From contig NZ_JAGINP010000013.1 of assembly GCF_017876155.1 (NCBI RefSeq), forward strand, positions 1-64,000: a stretch of 64,000 bases of DNA, given 5' to 3'. The DNA comes from Azospirillum rugosum (GTDB lineage Bacteria; Pseudomonadota; Alphaproteobacteria; Azospirillales; Azospirillaceae). The translations under genes and the position numbers were made by a program. Positions 8,124 through 15,993 of the stretch are shown here, piece by piece. The notes under the pieces were generated by a model. The model was not told the DNA's origin. It made no database searches and saw only the letters and a program-made list of their open reading frames with translations. How positions within the stretch are numbered: position 1 is the first letter of the stretch; every line of letters begins with the position of its first letter.

Positions 8124-9002
8124 TTACGCCGCCTCTTCGGTTTCCGCCCGTCCCTGTTCCCAGGCGAGCAGGGCGCGCTTGCGCGGAACGCCGTAGCGGT
8201 AGTTGTGGATGACGCCTGATTTCTGGATCACCCGGTGGCAGGGGATCAGGACGCAGACCGGGTTGCGCCCGATGGCGGCACCCACGGCGCGCATGGCGGT
8301 CGGCCGGCCGATGGCGCGGGCCACGTCCTCGTAGCTGACGACGACGCCGGAGGGGATGCGCATCAGCGCCTCCCACACCTTGATCTGGAAGTTGGTGCCC
8401 TTTATCAGCAGGCGCAGCGGTTCCGATTCAGCACCGTCCCAGCGGAAGGCGCGGGCCGCGGCCGGGCGGGTGGCGTCGGCGTCCTCCACCAGCCGGGCGG
8501 CCGGCCAGGCTTCCCGCAACTCATTCAGCGCGTCGCGGCCATCGGGATCCTCGGCGAAGCTCAGCCAGCAGATGCCGCGGTCGGTCGTGGCGACCAGCGA
8601 CGGGCCGAAGGGCGTCGGGTGCAGGCCCCAGTGGATGGTCAGCCCGCCGCCCAGCGCCTTGTACTCGCCGGGGGTCATGGCCTCGCAGGCGACGAACAGG
8701 TCGTGCAGCCGCGACGGCCCGGACAGTCCGACGTCCAGCGCCACGTCCAGCACGCTGTGGTTCTCCGCCAGCAGGCGCTTGGCGTTGTCCAGCGTCAGGA
8801 ACTGCACGAAGCGCTTCGGGCTGATGCCGGCCCAGCGGGTGAACAGGCGCTGGAAATGGAAGGGGCTGATCCCCGCCACCGCGGCGAGATCCTCCAGCGG
8901 TGGCTGGTCCTGCCAGTTCTCGACCAGATGCCGGATGGCGGCGGCGATGGCGCGGTGGTGCTGCGCGTCGACCGGGTCGGCGATTGGATTCAGGCACGGC
9001 AT
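8124..9002 (-). CDS. Ada-like AraC regulator / methylated-DNA cysteine methyltransferase
   Basis: A 292-residue fusion. Residues ~15-110 are an AraC-type helix-turn-helix domain (LEDLAAVAGISPFHFQRLFTRWAG). Residues ~200-285 are an O6-alkylguanine-DNA alkyltransferase with the acceptor cysteine in VLIPCHRVI. Unlike E. coli Ada it has no N-terminal zinc/phosphotriester domain, so it cannot be switched on by Ada's known methyl transfer. The ATG at 9002 has GGGAG at good spacing. Together with ogt at 50.8 kb it gives the window two alkyltransferases. Confidence 0.86.
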   Translation of the reverse strand: MPCLNPIADPVDAQHHRAIAAAIRHLVENWQDQPPLEDLAAVAGISPFHFQRLFTRWAGISPKRFVQFLTLDNAKRLLAENHSVLDVALDVGLSGPSRLHDLFVACEAMTPGEYKALGGGLTIHWGLHPTPFGPSLVATTDRGICWLSFAEDPDGRDALNELREAWPAARLVEDADATRPAAARAFRWDGAESEPLRLLIKGTNFQIKVWEALMRIPSGVVVSYEDVARAIGRPTAMRAVGAAIGRNPVCVLIPCHRVIQKSGVIHNYRYGVPRKRALLAWEQGRAETEEAA

Positions 9003-9087
9003 GGCGGTGGACTCCCTGGCTCCAAAACAGCGCAAGGATGCGCCGACGCCGGGATGTGACCAACCCGATTCTTGCGCGTAAACGCGC

Positions 9088-9603
9088 CTAAACAGGTTCC
9101 GGAGGGCAAGGTGTGCGGCGCCACGCCGCCAGCGCGTCGCGCAGGGACCGGGCGAACTCCGCCCGCTCGTCGGGCGACAGGAAGGAGCCGACGATCACCG
9201 ATTTTCCGTGGGAGGACAGGGTCACCTGGCTTTCGTGCTGCGGCGGGTCGTCCATGGTGACGCGCAGCCAGTAGGGCTGGAAGGTCCAGCGCCGCTCCGG
9301 CTTCTTCCAATCCACGCGCTGGACGGTCAGGTCGGAGTCGGTCAGGCGCACCCGCTCGTACAGGCGGGCGGAGCGGTAGTTGACGCGGAAGGCCAGCCAC
9401 AGCACCAGCACGTCCAGCCCGCAGAAGGGCACCACCGGCCAGGCGCCGCTGGCGACGAAGATGCCGGCGATGGCCAGGTTGACCAGGATCACCGCCGCCA
9501 TCAGGATGCGGAACCCCTTCCGTCCCAGGCTGCGATGCGGGTGCAGGATGGCGTCGAAGAAGACGCGAGCGGGCCGTGGAGAAGAGTCGGGCGTCATGGT
9601 CAT
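9088..9603 (-). CDS. DUF2244 domain membrane protein
   Basis: A 171-residue protein with two closely spaced transmembrane segments near residues 30-75 (ILMAAVILVNLAIAGIF and VVPFCGLDVLVLWLAF), then a soluble β-rich domain with the conserved WTFQPYWLRV stretch. This is the DUF2244 pattern; function is unknown. It is divergent from nth with 100 bp between starts, an association I recall in related alphaproteobacteria. Confidence 0.8.
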   Translation of the reverse strand: MTMTPDSSPRPARVFFDAILHPHRSLGRKGFRILMAAVILVNLAIAGIFVASGAWPVVPFCGLDVLVLWLAFRVNYRSARLYERVRLTDSDLTVQRVDWKKPERRWTFQPYWLRVTMDDPPQHESQVTLSSHGKSVIVGSFLSPDERAEFARSLRDALAAWRRTPCPPEPV

Positions 9604-9703
9604 ATGACGAACCTAATAGACCTGCCGTGGCCGTTCCAGCGTCCGGCCCTGCGGCATGTTTGCATGACCGGCCAAGGTCCCGCTATGGTGCCAAGGTCCC
9701 GTC

Positions 9704-10351
9704 ATGGTGGATATCATGAAGCCCGCCGCCGTCCAGGAATTCTTCCGCCGCCTCAGCGCCGCCAACCCGGAGCCGAAGAGCGAGCTGGAATACATCAACC
9801 CCTACACGCTGCTGGTCGCCGTCGTCCTGTCGGCGCAGGCCACCGACGTGGGTGTCAACAGGGCCACCGGGCCGCTGTTCCAGGTCGTCACCACGCCGCA
9901 GCAGATGGTCGAGCTGGGGGAGGAGCGGCTGCGCGGCTACATCAAGACGATCGGCCTGTTCAACACCAAGGCCAAGAACGTCATCAAGTTGTCGGAGATC
10001 CTGGTGCGCGACCACGGCGGCGCGGTGCCGCAGGACCGCGAGACGCTGGAGACCCTGCCCGGCGTCGGCCGCAAGACCGCCAACGTGGTGCTGAACGTCG
10101 CCTTCGGCGAGGAGACCATCGCGGTCGACACCCACATCTTCCGCGTCGGCAACCGCACCGGCCTCGCCCCCGGCAAGACGCCGGACGCGGTGGAGGCGAA
10201 GCTGCTGAAGGTGGTCCCCAAGGCCTACCGCCGCCACGCGCACCACTGGCTGATCCTGCACGGCCGCTACGTCTGCAAGGCCCGCAAGCCCGACTGCCCA
10301 GCCTGCCCCGTCGCCGACCTCTGTGGTTTCAAGGACAAGACGACGGCGTAG
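9704..10351 (+). CDS. nth: endonuclease III
   Basis: A 215-residue DNA glycosylase/AP lyase that removes oxidised pyrimidines in base-excision repair. The helix-hairpin-helix holds the catalytic Lys (LPGVGRKTANVVL) and the catalytic Asp follows (VDTHIFRVGNR). The C-terminal [4Fe-4S] ligands are all present as C-x6-C-x2-C-x5-C (CKARKPDCPACPVADLC). Another ATG at 9716 would remove four residues. A REP-like palindrome and a terminator follow. Confidence 0.96.
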   Translation: MVDIMKPAAVQEFFRRLSAANPEPKSELEYINPYTLLVAVVLSAQATDVGVNRATGPLFQVVTTPQQMVELGEERLRGYIKTIGLFNTKAKNVIKLSEILVRDHGGAVPQDRETLETLPGVGRKTANVVLNVAFGEETIAVDTHIFRVGNRTGLAPGKTPDAVEAKLLKVVPKAYRRHAHHWLILHGRYVCKARKPDCPACPVADLCGFKDKTTA

Positions 10352-10364
10352 TACGCGACGAGCC

Positions 10365-10448
10365 GTAGGTTGGGTGGAGCGAAGCGCAACCCAACACACG
10401 TCGCCTTGCCGCGTTTGTTGGGTTTCGCTGGCGCTGCACCCAACCTAC
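10365..10448. repeat. REP-like palindrome (GTAGGTTGGGT...ACCCAACCTAC), copy 1
   Basis: An 84-base imperfect palindrome. Its outer arms are GTAGGTTGGGTGGAGCGAAG and its reverse complement, each with an inner GCGCAACCCAAC-type arm. Related copies occur at 25.69, 42.74 and 49.73 kb, always between genes. Confidence 0.8.
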
Positions 10449-10471
10449 GAATCTCCACACCGCCAAAAAAC

Positions 10472-10506
10472 AAAGCCCGGCGCGGACGCTCGTCCGGCCG
10501 GGCTTT
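10472..10506. terminator. bidirectional terminator between nth and the bactofilin gene
   Basis: A strong GC hairpin with AAAGCCCGGC and GCCGGGCTTT arms. It has A-rich sequence on its left (CCAAAAAACA), giving a U-tract for minus-strand transcripts, and TTTGCTG on its right. It can stop both the nth and the bactofilin transcripts. Confidence 0.75.
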
Positions 10507-10542
10507 GCTGAAACAAACGACGAATCAGCCGTTTAGCGGCGT

Positions 10543-11403
10543 TTAGCCGTCCACCACGATGGCGTCCGGCGCCGGGGCGGCGGCCGGGGCCGGCTCCGCG
10601 GCCGGGGTGGCGGGCTGGGCGTCGGCCTTGTACTGGCCGATGCTGCCGTTGAGCAGGCCGCCGGCCTCGACCGACAGCTGGCCGTACTTCACGGCGCCGT
10701 TGATCCGGCCGGTGGAGCGCACGACCAGGCGGCCGCGCACGGTGATGTCGCCTTCGAAGCGGCCGCCGATGTCGGCCTCGTCGATTTCGACCGAGCCCTT
10801 GAACAGGCCGGTCTCAGCGATCTCGATGGAGCGGCCGTCGCGCAGCTTGGCCTCCACGGTGCCTTCGACGACCAGCACGTCGCAGGAGCCGATCTCGCCG
10901 TTGAGCGAGATGTCGCGGCCGACGATCAGGCGGCGCTGCTCCGATGCCAGCGGCGCGCCGACGGGCGACACGGGCTGGACGGGAGCGGCGGCCAGCGGGG
11001 CCACGGGAGCAGATGGGGCGCCGAAGCCTTCGGGCTTGCGCGAAGCGACGCCCGGCAGGTCGACGGTGCGGCGCGGGATGTCGGTCGGCTTGTAGCTCGC
11101 GCCGGGGATAGGGCCGCCGGTGGGGGGCTTCGGGCTGGTCGTGTTCATCTCGGGTCCCTTGGAGGAAAACGGCTCGGGAGAGGGCGTGCGGCTGGTCGGG
11201 GCCGGCGGGTGACCGGCCAGTGCCTGGGCGCCTTGGGCCTGAACGGCTTGGGCGGGCGCGGCGGCGGACGCGTTCGACAGGGAGGAAAGGGGCGACATGG
11301 CCACCGCCGGTTCGGCGGCGTTCGCCTCCGCGGCCGGAACGGCCCCGTCTGTGCTTTGGGCGGTGCCTTGGGCTTTCGGCGGAGTCTTTCGTCCGAACAG
11401 CAT
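10543..11403 (-). CDS. bactofilin family cytoskeletal protein
   Basis: A 286-residue protein. Residues ~155-260 form the right-handed β-helix bactofilin domain (LIVGRDISLNGEIGSCDVLV ... IGGRFEGDITVRGRLVV). Bactofilins polymerise without nucleotide and place cell-wall or stalk-forming enzymes. The N-terminal ~150 residues are a long, disordered Ala/Pro/Ser-rich tail, and the C-terminus is also Ala/Pro-rich. That N-tail is longer than in most family members. It is transcribed alone on the minus strand. Confidence 0.88.
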   Translation of the reverse strand: MLFGRKTPPKAQGTAQSTDGAVPAAEANAAEPAVAMSPLSSLSNASAAAPAQAVQAQGAQALAGHPPAPTSRTPSPEPFSSKGPEMNTTSPKPPTGGPIPGASYKPTDIPRRTVDLPGVASRKPEGFGAPSAPVAPLAAAPVQPVSPVGAPLASEQRRLIVGRDISLNGEIGSCDVLVVEGTVEAKLRDGRSIEIAETGLFKGSVEIDEADIGGRFEGDITVRGRLVVRSTGRINGAVKYGQLSVEAGGLLNGSIGQYKADAQPATPAAEPAPAAAPAPDAIVVDG

Positions 11404-11488
11404 GAACGTGGATCCCCAGGTCAGTCAGGTCATCGCGAAGGTCGGATGACGGGCCCGGTCGGCCGCACGGAACGCGCGCGGCAGGCGA

Positions 11489-11543
11489 AAAGCCCACCCC
11501 AGCCGGGGTAACACGGTCATCCGGCCGGCCGCAAGTGGGCTTT
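11489..11543 (-). terminator. probable terminator of the EI24-family gene
   Basis: On the minus strand AAAGCCCAC and GTGGGCTTT arms enclose further GC-rich pairing and are followed by TTTT. It lies just past the EI24 gene stop. The arms are far apart, so the call is tentative. Confidence 0.45.
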
Positions 11544-11566
11544 CATGTGAGCTTTCACCAGGGCTT

Positions 11567-12283
11567 TCACGGCCGCGACCGCCCCGCCAGGGAGGGTCCC
11601 GCCGTGGGCTGCCCAGCCAACGAATGCCCGACCATCGAATGATAGACGTGGACCATGAAGGCGCTCGCGATCACCGGCACCAGAAGGTTGACGAACGGGA
11701 TGGTGGAAAGGAAGGCAATAGCGACGCCAGCCGAAAATGGTTTCAACGGCCGCGACCGCCGCAGATACGCCGCCTCTTTCCGTCCAAGCCGGCGGACCGC
11801 CACCATCTCGAAGTATTCACGGCCCAGAAGATAACCGTTGACCGTGTAGAAGATCAGAAGGTTCAACCCCGGCAACAGGAAATACAGCGGCAGGGCGGCG
11901 ATGTTCACCAGCAGCACCACCACCAGGAAGCGCAGGGCGGTCCCCAGCTCTTCGACGACCCCGGTTTGCCGGGGCGGGGGAAGCTGCGGGTAGTGGCGCC
12001 GCTCCACCGCCTCCACCACCTCGTCCAGGAAGAAGCTGGACACGGTGCCGACGGTGGCCGGAAACAGCAGCCAGGCGAGCACCAGGACCGCCAGCCCGCC
12101 CAGCAGGTCGATCACATAGTCCACCCACTCGTAGCCGGTCAGCGCCGTGTGGAACAGCGCCCACCACACGCCCGTCGCCAGCAGCGCAAAGGCCGCGGCG
12201 GCGGACAGCACGCCGATCCACACCACCCGGCGCGAGCCCGGGTCGGAGAGTTGGCCGATGGCGAGAAGCAGCGCGCGGATCAT
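11567..12283 (-). CDS. EI24 domain (CysZ-like) membrane protein
   Basis: A 238-residue inner-membrane protein with an EI24/CysZ-type fold. It has hydrophobic stretches near residues 20-45, 55-80, 120-150 and 195-220, and a conserved LPGLNLLIFYTVNGYLLGREYF segment. E. coli CysZ is a sulfate channel, but no sulfur genes are nearby, so transport of sulfate is not claimed. The ATG at 12283 starts just before the first helix (MIRALLLAIGQL). Past its start lie a ketoacyl synthase fragment and then the divergent kinase gene. Confidence 0.8.
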   Translation of the reverse strand: MIRALLLAIGQLSDPGSRRVVWIGVLSAAAAFALLATGVWWALFHTALTGYEWVDYVIDLLGGLAVLVLAWLLFPATVGTVSSFFLDEVVEAVERRHYPQLPPPRQTGVVEELGTALRFLVVVLLVNIAALPLYFLLPGLNLLIFYTVNGYLLGREYFEMVAVRRLGRKEAAYLRRSRPLKPFSAGVAIAFLSTIPFVNLLVPVIASAFMVHVYHSMVGHSLAGQPTAGPSLAGRSRP

Positions 12284-12396
12284 CCGGAGTCCCTGTCCCA
12301 ATATAGTCCTGGCGTGGTGCGCTGCATATCTACGCCCGCCCGCGCCACGGTTCCAGGGCCGTCCCGCCGCTTTTCCCTTTCGCCGCACCCCCGGAC

Positions 12397-12537
12397 TCAG
12401 GGAGGCGGGGCGAAGACCAGCGCCGCGTTGGTTCCGCCGAACCCGAAGGAGTTCGACAGGACGTGGCGGATGCGCCGCTGCTTCGCGCGGTGCGGCACGA
12501 GGCGGGCGCGCCGCGCTTGTGATGCGGGCGGGCGCGG
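12397..12537 (-). pseudogene. 3' fragment of a 3-oxoacyl-ACP synthase (FabF/FabB type) gene
   Basis: Reading the minus strand gives ...[15 protein letters not shown] followed by [20 protein letters not shown] and a stop. [13 protein letters not shown] is the highly conserved C-terminal signature of KAS I/II enzymes and cannot be chance. Only about 40 residues remain before the frame meets a stop at 12538-12540; the catalytic Cys and both His are absent. No other piece of the gene is visible next to it. The upstream part of the fragment overlaps the promoter of the kinase gene, which fits a remnant left after deletion or rearrangement. Confidence 0.75.
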
Positions 12538-12544
12538 CTATACT
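12517..12544 (+). promoter_or_regulatory. predicted sigma-70 promoter of the adenosine kinase gene
   Basis: TTGTGA, a 16-base spacer and TATACT lie about 43 bases before the kinase ATG. The -10 element stands out against the GC-rich surroundings. Confidence 0.5.
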
Positions 12545-12586
12545 CCCCGCCAATTTTGCAACCGCAGTTCCGTACAAGGAGAGCCC

Positions 12587-13585
12587 ATGGCTTCGGCCGA
12601 ATTCGACGTTACCGGCATCGGCAACGCCATCGTGGACGTCATCGCGCACGCCGACGACGCCTTTCTCGCCGCCAACGGCATCGAGAAGGGGGCCATGACT
12701 CTGATCGACGCCGCCCGCGCGGAGGATCTGTACGGCCGCATGGGCCCGGGCGTGGAGATCTCCGGCGGGTCCGCCGGCAACACCATGGCGGGCATCGCCT
12801 CGCTGGGCGGCAAGGGGGCCTACATCGGCAAGGTCCACGGCGACCAGTTGGGCCAGGTCTTCCGCCACGACATCCGGGCGGCGGGCGTGCATTTCGAAAC
12901 CGCGGCCGGCCACGGCGGCGCCCCGACCGCGCGCTGCCTGATCCTGGTGACGCCGGACGCCCAGCGCTCCATGAACACCTTCCTCGGCGCCTGCGTGGAA
13001 CTGGGGCCGGAGGACATCGACGAGGCCCTGATCGCCAGCTCCCAGGTCACCTACCTGGAGGGCTACCTGTGGGATCCGCCCCGCGCCAAGGAGGCCTTCC
13101 GCAAGGCAGCCACCATCGCCCACGGCGCCGGCCGCAAGGTGTCGCTGTCGCTGTCCGACAGCTTCTGCGTCCACCGCCACCACGCGGAGTTCCTGGACCT
13201 CGTGGAGAGCCACGTCGACATCCTGTTCGCCAACGAGCATGAGATCACCGCGCTCTACAAGACCGACCGGTTCGAGGACGCGCTTGAGGCGGTGAAGCGC
13301 CTGGGCAAGGTCGCCGCCCTGACCCGCAGCGAGAAGGGTGCCGTCATCGTGTCCGGCGGCGAGGTGGTCGAGGTTCCGGCCGCGGCGGTGGAGCGCGTGG
13401 TGGACACCACCGGCGCCGGCGACCTCTACGCCGCGGGCTTCCTCTACGGCTTCACGCGCGGCCTGTCCCCGGCGGTGTGCGGCCGGCTCGGCGCCGTCGC
13501 CGCGGCCGAGGTCATCAGCCACGTCGGCGCCCGGCCGGAGGTCAAGCTGGCCGATCTGGTGACGGAAAAGGCCGTTCTGGCGTAA
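12587..13585 (+). CDS. PfkB family adenosine kinase
   Basis: A 332-residue ribokinase-fold sugar/nucleoside kinase. It has the N-terminal GIGNAIVDVIAHAD start, the substrate loop SGGSAGNTMAGIASLGG, and the PfkB signature DTTGAGDLYAAGFLYG containing the catalytic Asp. It most resembles the adenosine kinases common in alphaproteobacteria, which phosphorylate adenosine to AMP for purine salvage. Other PfkB substrates are not excluded. AAGGAGAGCC precedes the ATG at 12587, and a good promoter is visible upstream. It is transcribed toward the TauE operon. Confidence 0.86.
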   Translation: MASAEFDVTGIGNAIVDVIAHADDAFLAANGIEKGAMTLIDAARAEDLYGRMGPGVEISGGSAGNTMAGIASLGGKGAYIGKVHGDQLGQVFRHDIRAAGVHFETAAGHGGAPTARCLILVTPDAQRSMNTFLGACVELGPEDIDEALIASSQVTYLEGYLWDPPRAKEAFRKAATIAHGAGRKVSLSLSDSFCVHRHHAEFLDLVESHVDILFANEHEITALYKTDRFEDALEAVKRLGKVAALTRSEKGAVIVSGGEVVEVPAAAVERVVDTTGAGDLYAAGFLYGFTRGLSPAVCGRLGAVAAAEVISHVGARPEVKLADLVTEKAVLA

Positions 13586-13650
13586 TTGCCCCTGGTACAC
13601 CCCGTGGGTTAAGCTGGCGGACGCCCCTCCGTCCGCCGGCCCCGCCCATC

Positions 13651-14568
13651 ATGCAAGTGTACCTGCCGATCGCCGAGATGTCGGTCAACGCCCTGCTCGT
13701 GCTCGGCATGGGGGGGCTCGTCGGGTTTTTATCGGGCATGTTCGGCGTGGGCGGCGGCTTCCTGATGACGCCGCTGCTGATCTTCATCGGCGTGCCGCCC
13801 GCGGTCGCCGTGGGCACCCAGGCGAACCAGCTGGTCGCGGCCAGCGTGTCCGGCGTGCTGGCCCACTGGCGGCGCGGCAACGTGGACGTGAAGCTGGGCA
13901 TCGTCATGCTGCTGGGCGGCATGGTCGGCACCGTCGTCGGCGTGTGGATCTTCGCGCTGTTGCAGCGCATCGGCCAGATCGACGTGGCGATCACGCTGGC
14001 CTACGTCTTCTTCCTGGGCACCATCGGGGCCATGATGCTGGTGGAATCGAGCCGCGCGCTGATCCGCCGCCGCGCCCCCACCGCCAAGCGCGGCAAGCTG
14101 CACCGGCACATCTGGCTGCACGGCCTGCCGCTGAAGATGCGCTTCCAGCGCTCCAAGCTGTACATCTCCGCCCTGTTGCCGGCGGGCATCGGGGCCGTCG
14201 GCGGCATGCTGGTGGCGATCATGGGCATCGGCGGCGGCTTCCTGCTGGTGCCCGCGATGATCTACCTGCTGAACATGCCCACCGGGCTGGTCGCCGGCAC
14301 CTCGCTGTTCCAGATCATCTTCACCACGGCCATGGCGACGCTGCTGCAGGCGGCGACCAACCAGACGGTGGACGCCATGCTGGCCCTGCTGCTGCTGGTC
14401 GGCGGCGTGGTCGGCGCGCAGTTCGGCACCAAGGCCGGCGGCAAGCTGCGCGGCGAGCAGGCGCGCCTGCTGCTGGCGGCGCTGGTCGTCGCGGTCGCCC
14501 TGAAGCTCGCCGTCGACCTGGTGGTCGAGCCCGACGACCTGTTCACCATCTCCACGAGGATTTCGTGA
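13651..14568 (+). CDS. sulfite exporter TauE/SafE family permease
   Basis: A 305-residue membrane protein of the TauE/SafE family with about eight transmembrane helices. It has the duplicated half-motif GFLSGMFGVGGGFLMTPLLI (residues ~25-45) and MLVAIMGIGGGFLLVPAMIY (~185-205). Family members move sulfur-containing organic or inorganic anions such as sulfite or sulfoacetate. Its stop overlaps the GTG of the next gene, so the two are translated together. That pairing (TauE + TIGR02186) is repeated in many alphaproteobacteria and suggests one functional unit. Confidence 0.86.
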   Translation: MQVYLPIAEMSVNALLVLGMGGLVGFLSGMFGVGGGFLMTPLLIFIGVPPAVAVGTQANQLVAASVSGVLAHWRRGNVDVKLGIVMLLGGMVGTVVGVWIFALLQRIGQIDVAITLAYVFFLGTIGAMMLVESSRALIRRRAPTAKRGKLHRHIWLHGLPLKMRFQRSKLYISALLPAGIGAVGGMLVAIMGIGGGFLLVPAMIYLLNMPTGLVAGTSLFQIIFTTAMATLLQAATNQTVDAMLALLLLVGGVVGAQFGTKAGGKLRGEQARLLLAALVVAVALKLAVDLVVEPDDLFTISTRIS

Positions 14569-15350
14569 GGCGCAGCCGGAAAGCCCGCAGCCGGAAAGCC
14601 CTGTGGGCCGTCCGGATCGGCGGCGGGCTGGCCGGGCTGGCCGGCGGAGTCACGCTGGCGGCCACGGTGTGGGCGCAGCAGCTGGTCGCCGACCTGTCCA
14701 GCCACCTGATCGCCATCACCACCGGCTTCACCGGGACGGAGGTCGTGCTGTTCGGCACCACCGACGGGGCGGGCGACGTGGCGATCGTGGTGACCGGCCC
14801 GCGCGGCCCGGTGACCGTGCGCCGCAAGGAGCGCATCGCCGGCATCTGGCTGAACGCCCGCAGCGTCCGGTTCGAGCAGGTGCCGAGCTTCTACATGGTC
14901 GCGACCAACCGGCCGCTCGACCAGTTCGTCACCCGGCCCGTGCTGGAGCGCCACCAGATCGGCCTGCCGAACCTCCAGCTCGGCCCGCGCGAGCAGCTGG
15001 CGCCGGAGCAGCTGGCCCTGTTCCGCTCCGCCCTGATCCGCAACAAGCAGCGCGCCGGCCTGTACGGCATCACGCTGGGCCAGGTGTCGTTCCTTGGCGA
15101 GCGCCTGTTCCGGACCAACATCTTCTTTCCCGCCAACGTGCCGACGGGGCTGTATAATGTGGAGGCGATGCTGATCCGCGAGGGCGAGGTGGTCAGCGCC
15201 CAGACCACGCCGCTCGTCGTCTCCAAGGTGGGATTCAGCGCGGAAGTGTTTGATTTTGCCCGCAACCAGCCCGTCGCCTACGGTGTTGCGGCGGTGATCG
15301 GCGCGATCGCCGCGGGCTGGCTGGCCGGCGCCGCTTTCCGGAGGGTGTGA
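14565..15350 (+). CDS. TIGR02186 family membrane-anchored protein
   Basis: A 261-residue protein with an N-terminal signal/anchor helix (residues ~10-35), a periplasmic β-rich domain (HLIAITTGFTGTEVVLFG, then VVTGPRGPVTVRRKERIAGI) and a C-terminal transmembrane helix (YGVAAVIGAIAAGWLAGAAF). This is the TIGR02186 architecture. The function is unknown, but the gene regularly follows a TauE/SafE permease, as here. The GTG start at 14565 overlaps the permease stop and has GAGGA upstream. Confidence 0.82.
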   Translation: MRRSRKARSRKALWAVRIGGGLAGLAGGVTLAATVWAQQLVADLSSHLIAITTGFTGTEVVLFGTTDGAGDVAIVVTGPRGPVTVRRKERIAGIWLNARSVRFEQVPSFYMVATNRPLDQFVTRPVLERHQIGLPNLQLGPREQLAPEQLALFRSALIRNKQRAGLYGITLGQVSFLGERLFRTNIFFPANVPTGLYNVEAMLIREGEVVSAQTTPLVVSKVGFSAEVFDFARNQPVAYGVAAVIGAIAAGWLAGAAFRRV

Positions 15351-15352
15351 CC

Positions 15353-15880
15353 ATGGCCGAACCGATTGGGACCGAACCGACCGCATCCACCAACCCGGAG
15401 GAATCGGCCCCGAAGCCGCCGGTGCGCATCTTCCTCGTCGTCGTGGACGACAGCCCCGAACTGCCGGTCGCGCTGCGCTACGCCTGCCTGCGCGCGCGCA
15501 AGTCCGGCGGCAAGGTGGCGCTGGTCACCGTGCTGGAGCCCGCGGAGATGCAGAGCTGGCTGGCGGTGGAGAACCTGATGCGGGAGGAGCAGCGCAGCGA
15601 GGCGGAGCAGAAGCTCCAGAAGCTCGCCCGCGACGTGAACCGGCTGACCGGCACCCTGCCCGCCCTCTACGTGCGCGAGGGCAACCCCCGCGACGAGGTG
15701 CTGGCCCTGATCGAGGAGGAGCCGAGCATCTCCATCCTCGTGCTGGCCGCCGGCACCGACCCGGAGGGGCCGGGGCCGCTGATCGCCTATTTCACCGGCC
15801 GCGGCCTGACCCGCCTGCGCATCCCGCTGACCATCGTGCCGGGCGGCCTGGGCGACGACGCGCTGGACGCGATCACCTGA
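15353..15880 (+). CDS. universal stress protein family (UspA-like)
   Basis: A 175-residue single UspA domain. It has an N-terminal VDDSPELPVALRYACLRA segment, an acidic/helical middle, and a C-terminal region where the nucleotide-binding G-x2-G-x9-G motif would be (AAGTDPEGPGPLIAYFTGRG, only partly matching). It may bind nucleotides weakly or not at all. The ATG at 15353 has GGAGG at good spacing and starts three bases after the TIGR02186 stop, so it is the third gene of the operon. Confidence 0.8.
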   Translation: MAEPIGTEPTASTNPEESAPKPPVRIFLVVVDDSPELPVALRYACLRARKSGGKVALVTVLEPAEMQSWLAVENLMREEQRSEAEQKLQKLARDVNRLTGTLPALYVREGNPRDEVLALIEEEPSISILVLAAGTDPEGPGPLIAYFTGRGLTRLRIPLTIVPGGLGDDALDAIT

Positions 15881-15892
15881 ATTTCCGAAACC

Positions 15893-15973
15893 GTCATTCC
15901 CGCGAAGGCGGGAATCCAGGGCTCCTCGAACACTGGCCGGGACGCCCTGGATCCCAGCCTTCGCTGGGATGAC
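15893..15973. repeat. dispersed inverted repeat GTCATTCCCGCGAAGGCGGGAATCC
   Basis: Two arms, GTCATTCCCGCGAAGGCGGG... and the near-complement ...CCCAGCCTTCGCTGGGATGAC, each with its own small GCGAAGGC/GCCTTCGC hairpin. They form a long stem-loop between convergent genes. This repeat family is widespread in proteobacteria and probably terminates both transcripts. Confidence 0.75.
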
Positions 15974-15993
15974 GATGAGAGTGGGTGGATGCC

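Noticed and set aside
10365..10448. Insertion sequence ends at the GTAGGTTGGGT palindromes
   Set aside because: No transposase gene or target duplication is associated with any of the four copies; the elements are only about 80 bases.
11624..12586. 653-residue open frame ending in the adenosine kinase
   Set aside because: The first ~320 residues read antisense through the EI24 gene and the FabF remnant; the kinase begins at its own ATG (12587) with a ribosome site and promoter.
15893..15973. Possible CRISPR repeat unit (GTCATTCCCGCGAAGGC)
   Set aside because: Only one pair of inverted arms and no regular spacers; it is a dispersed palindrome.
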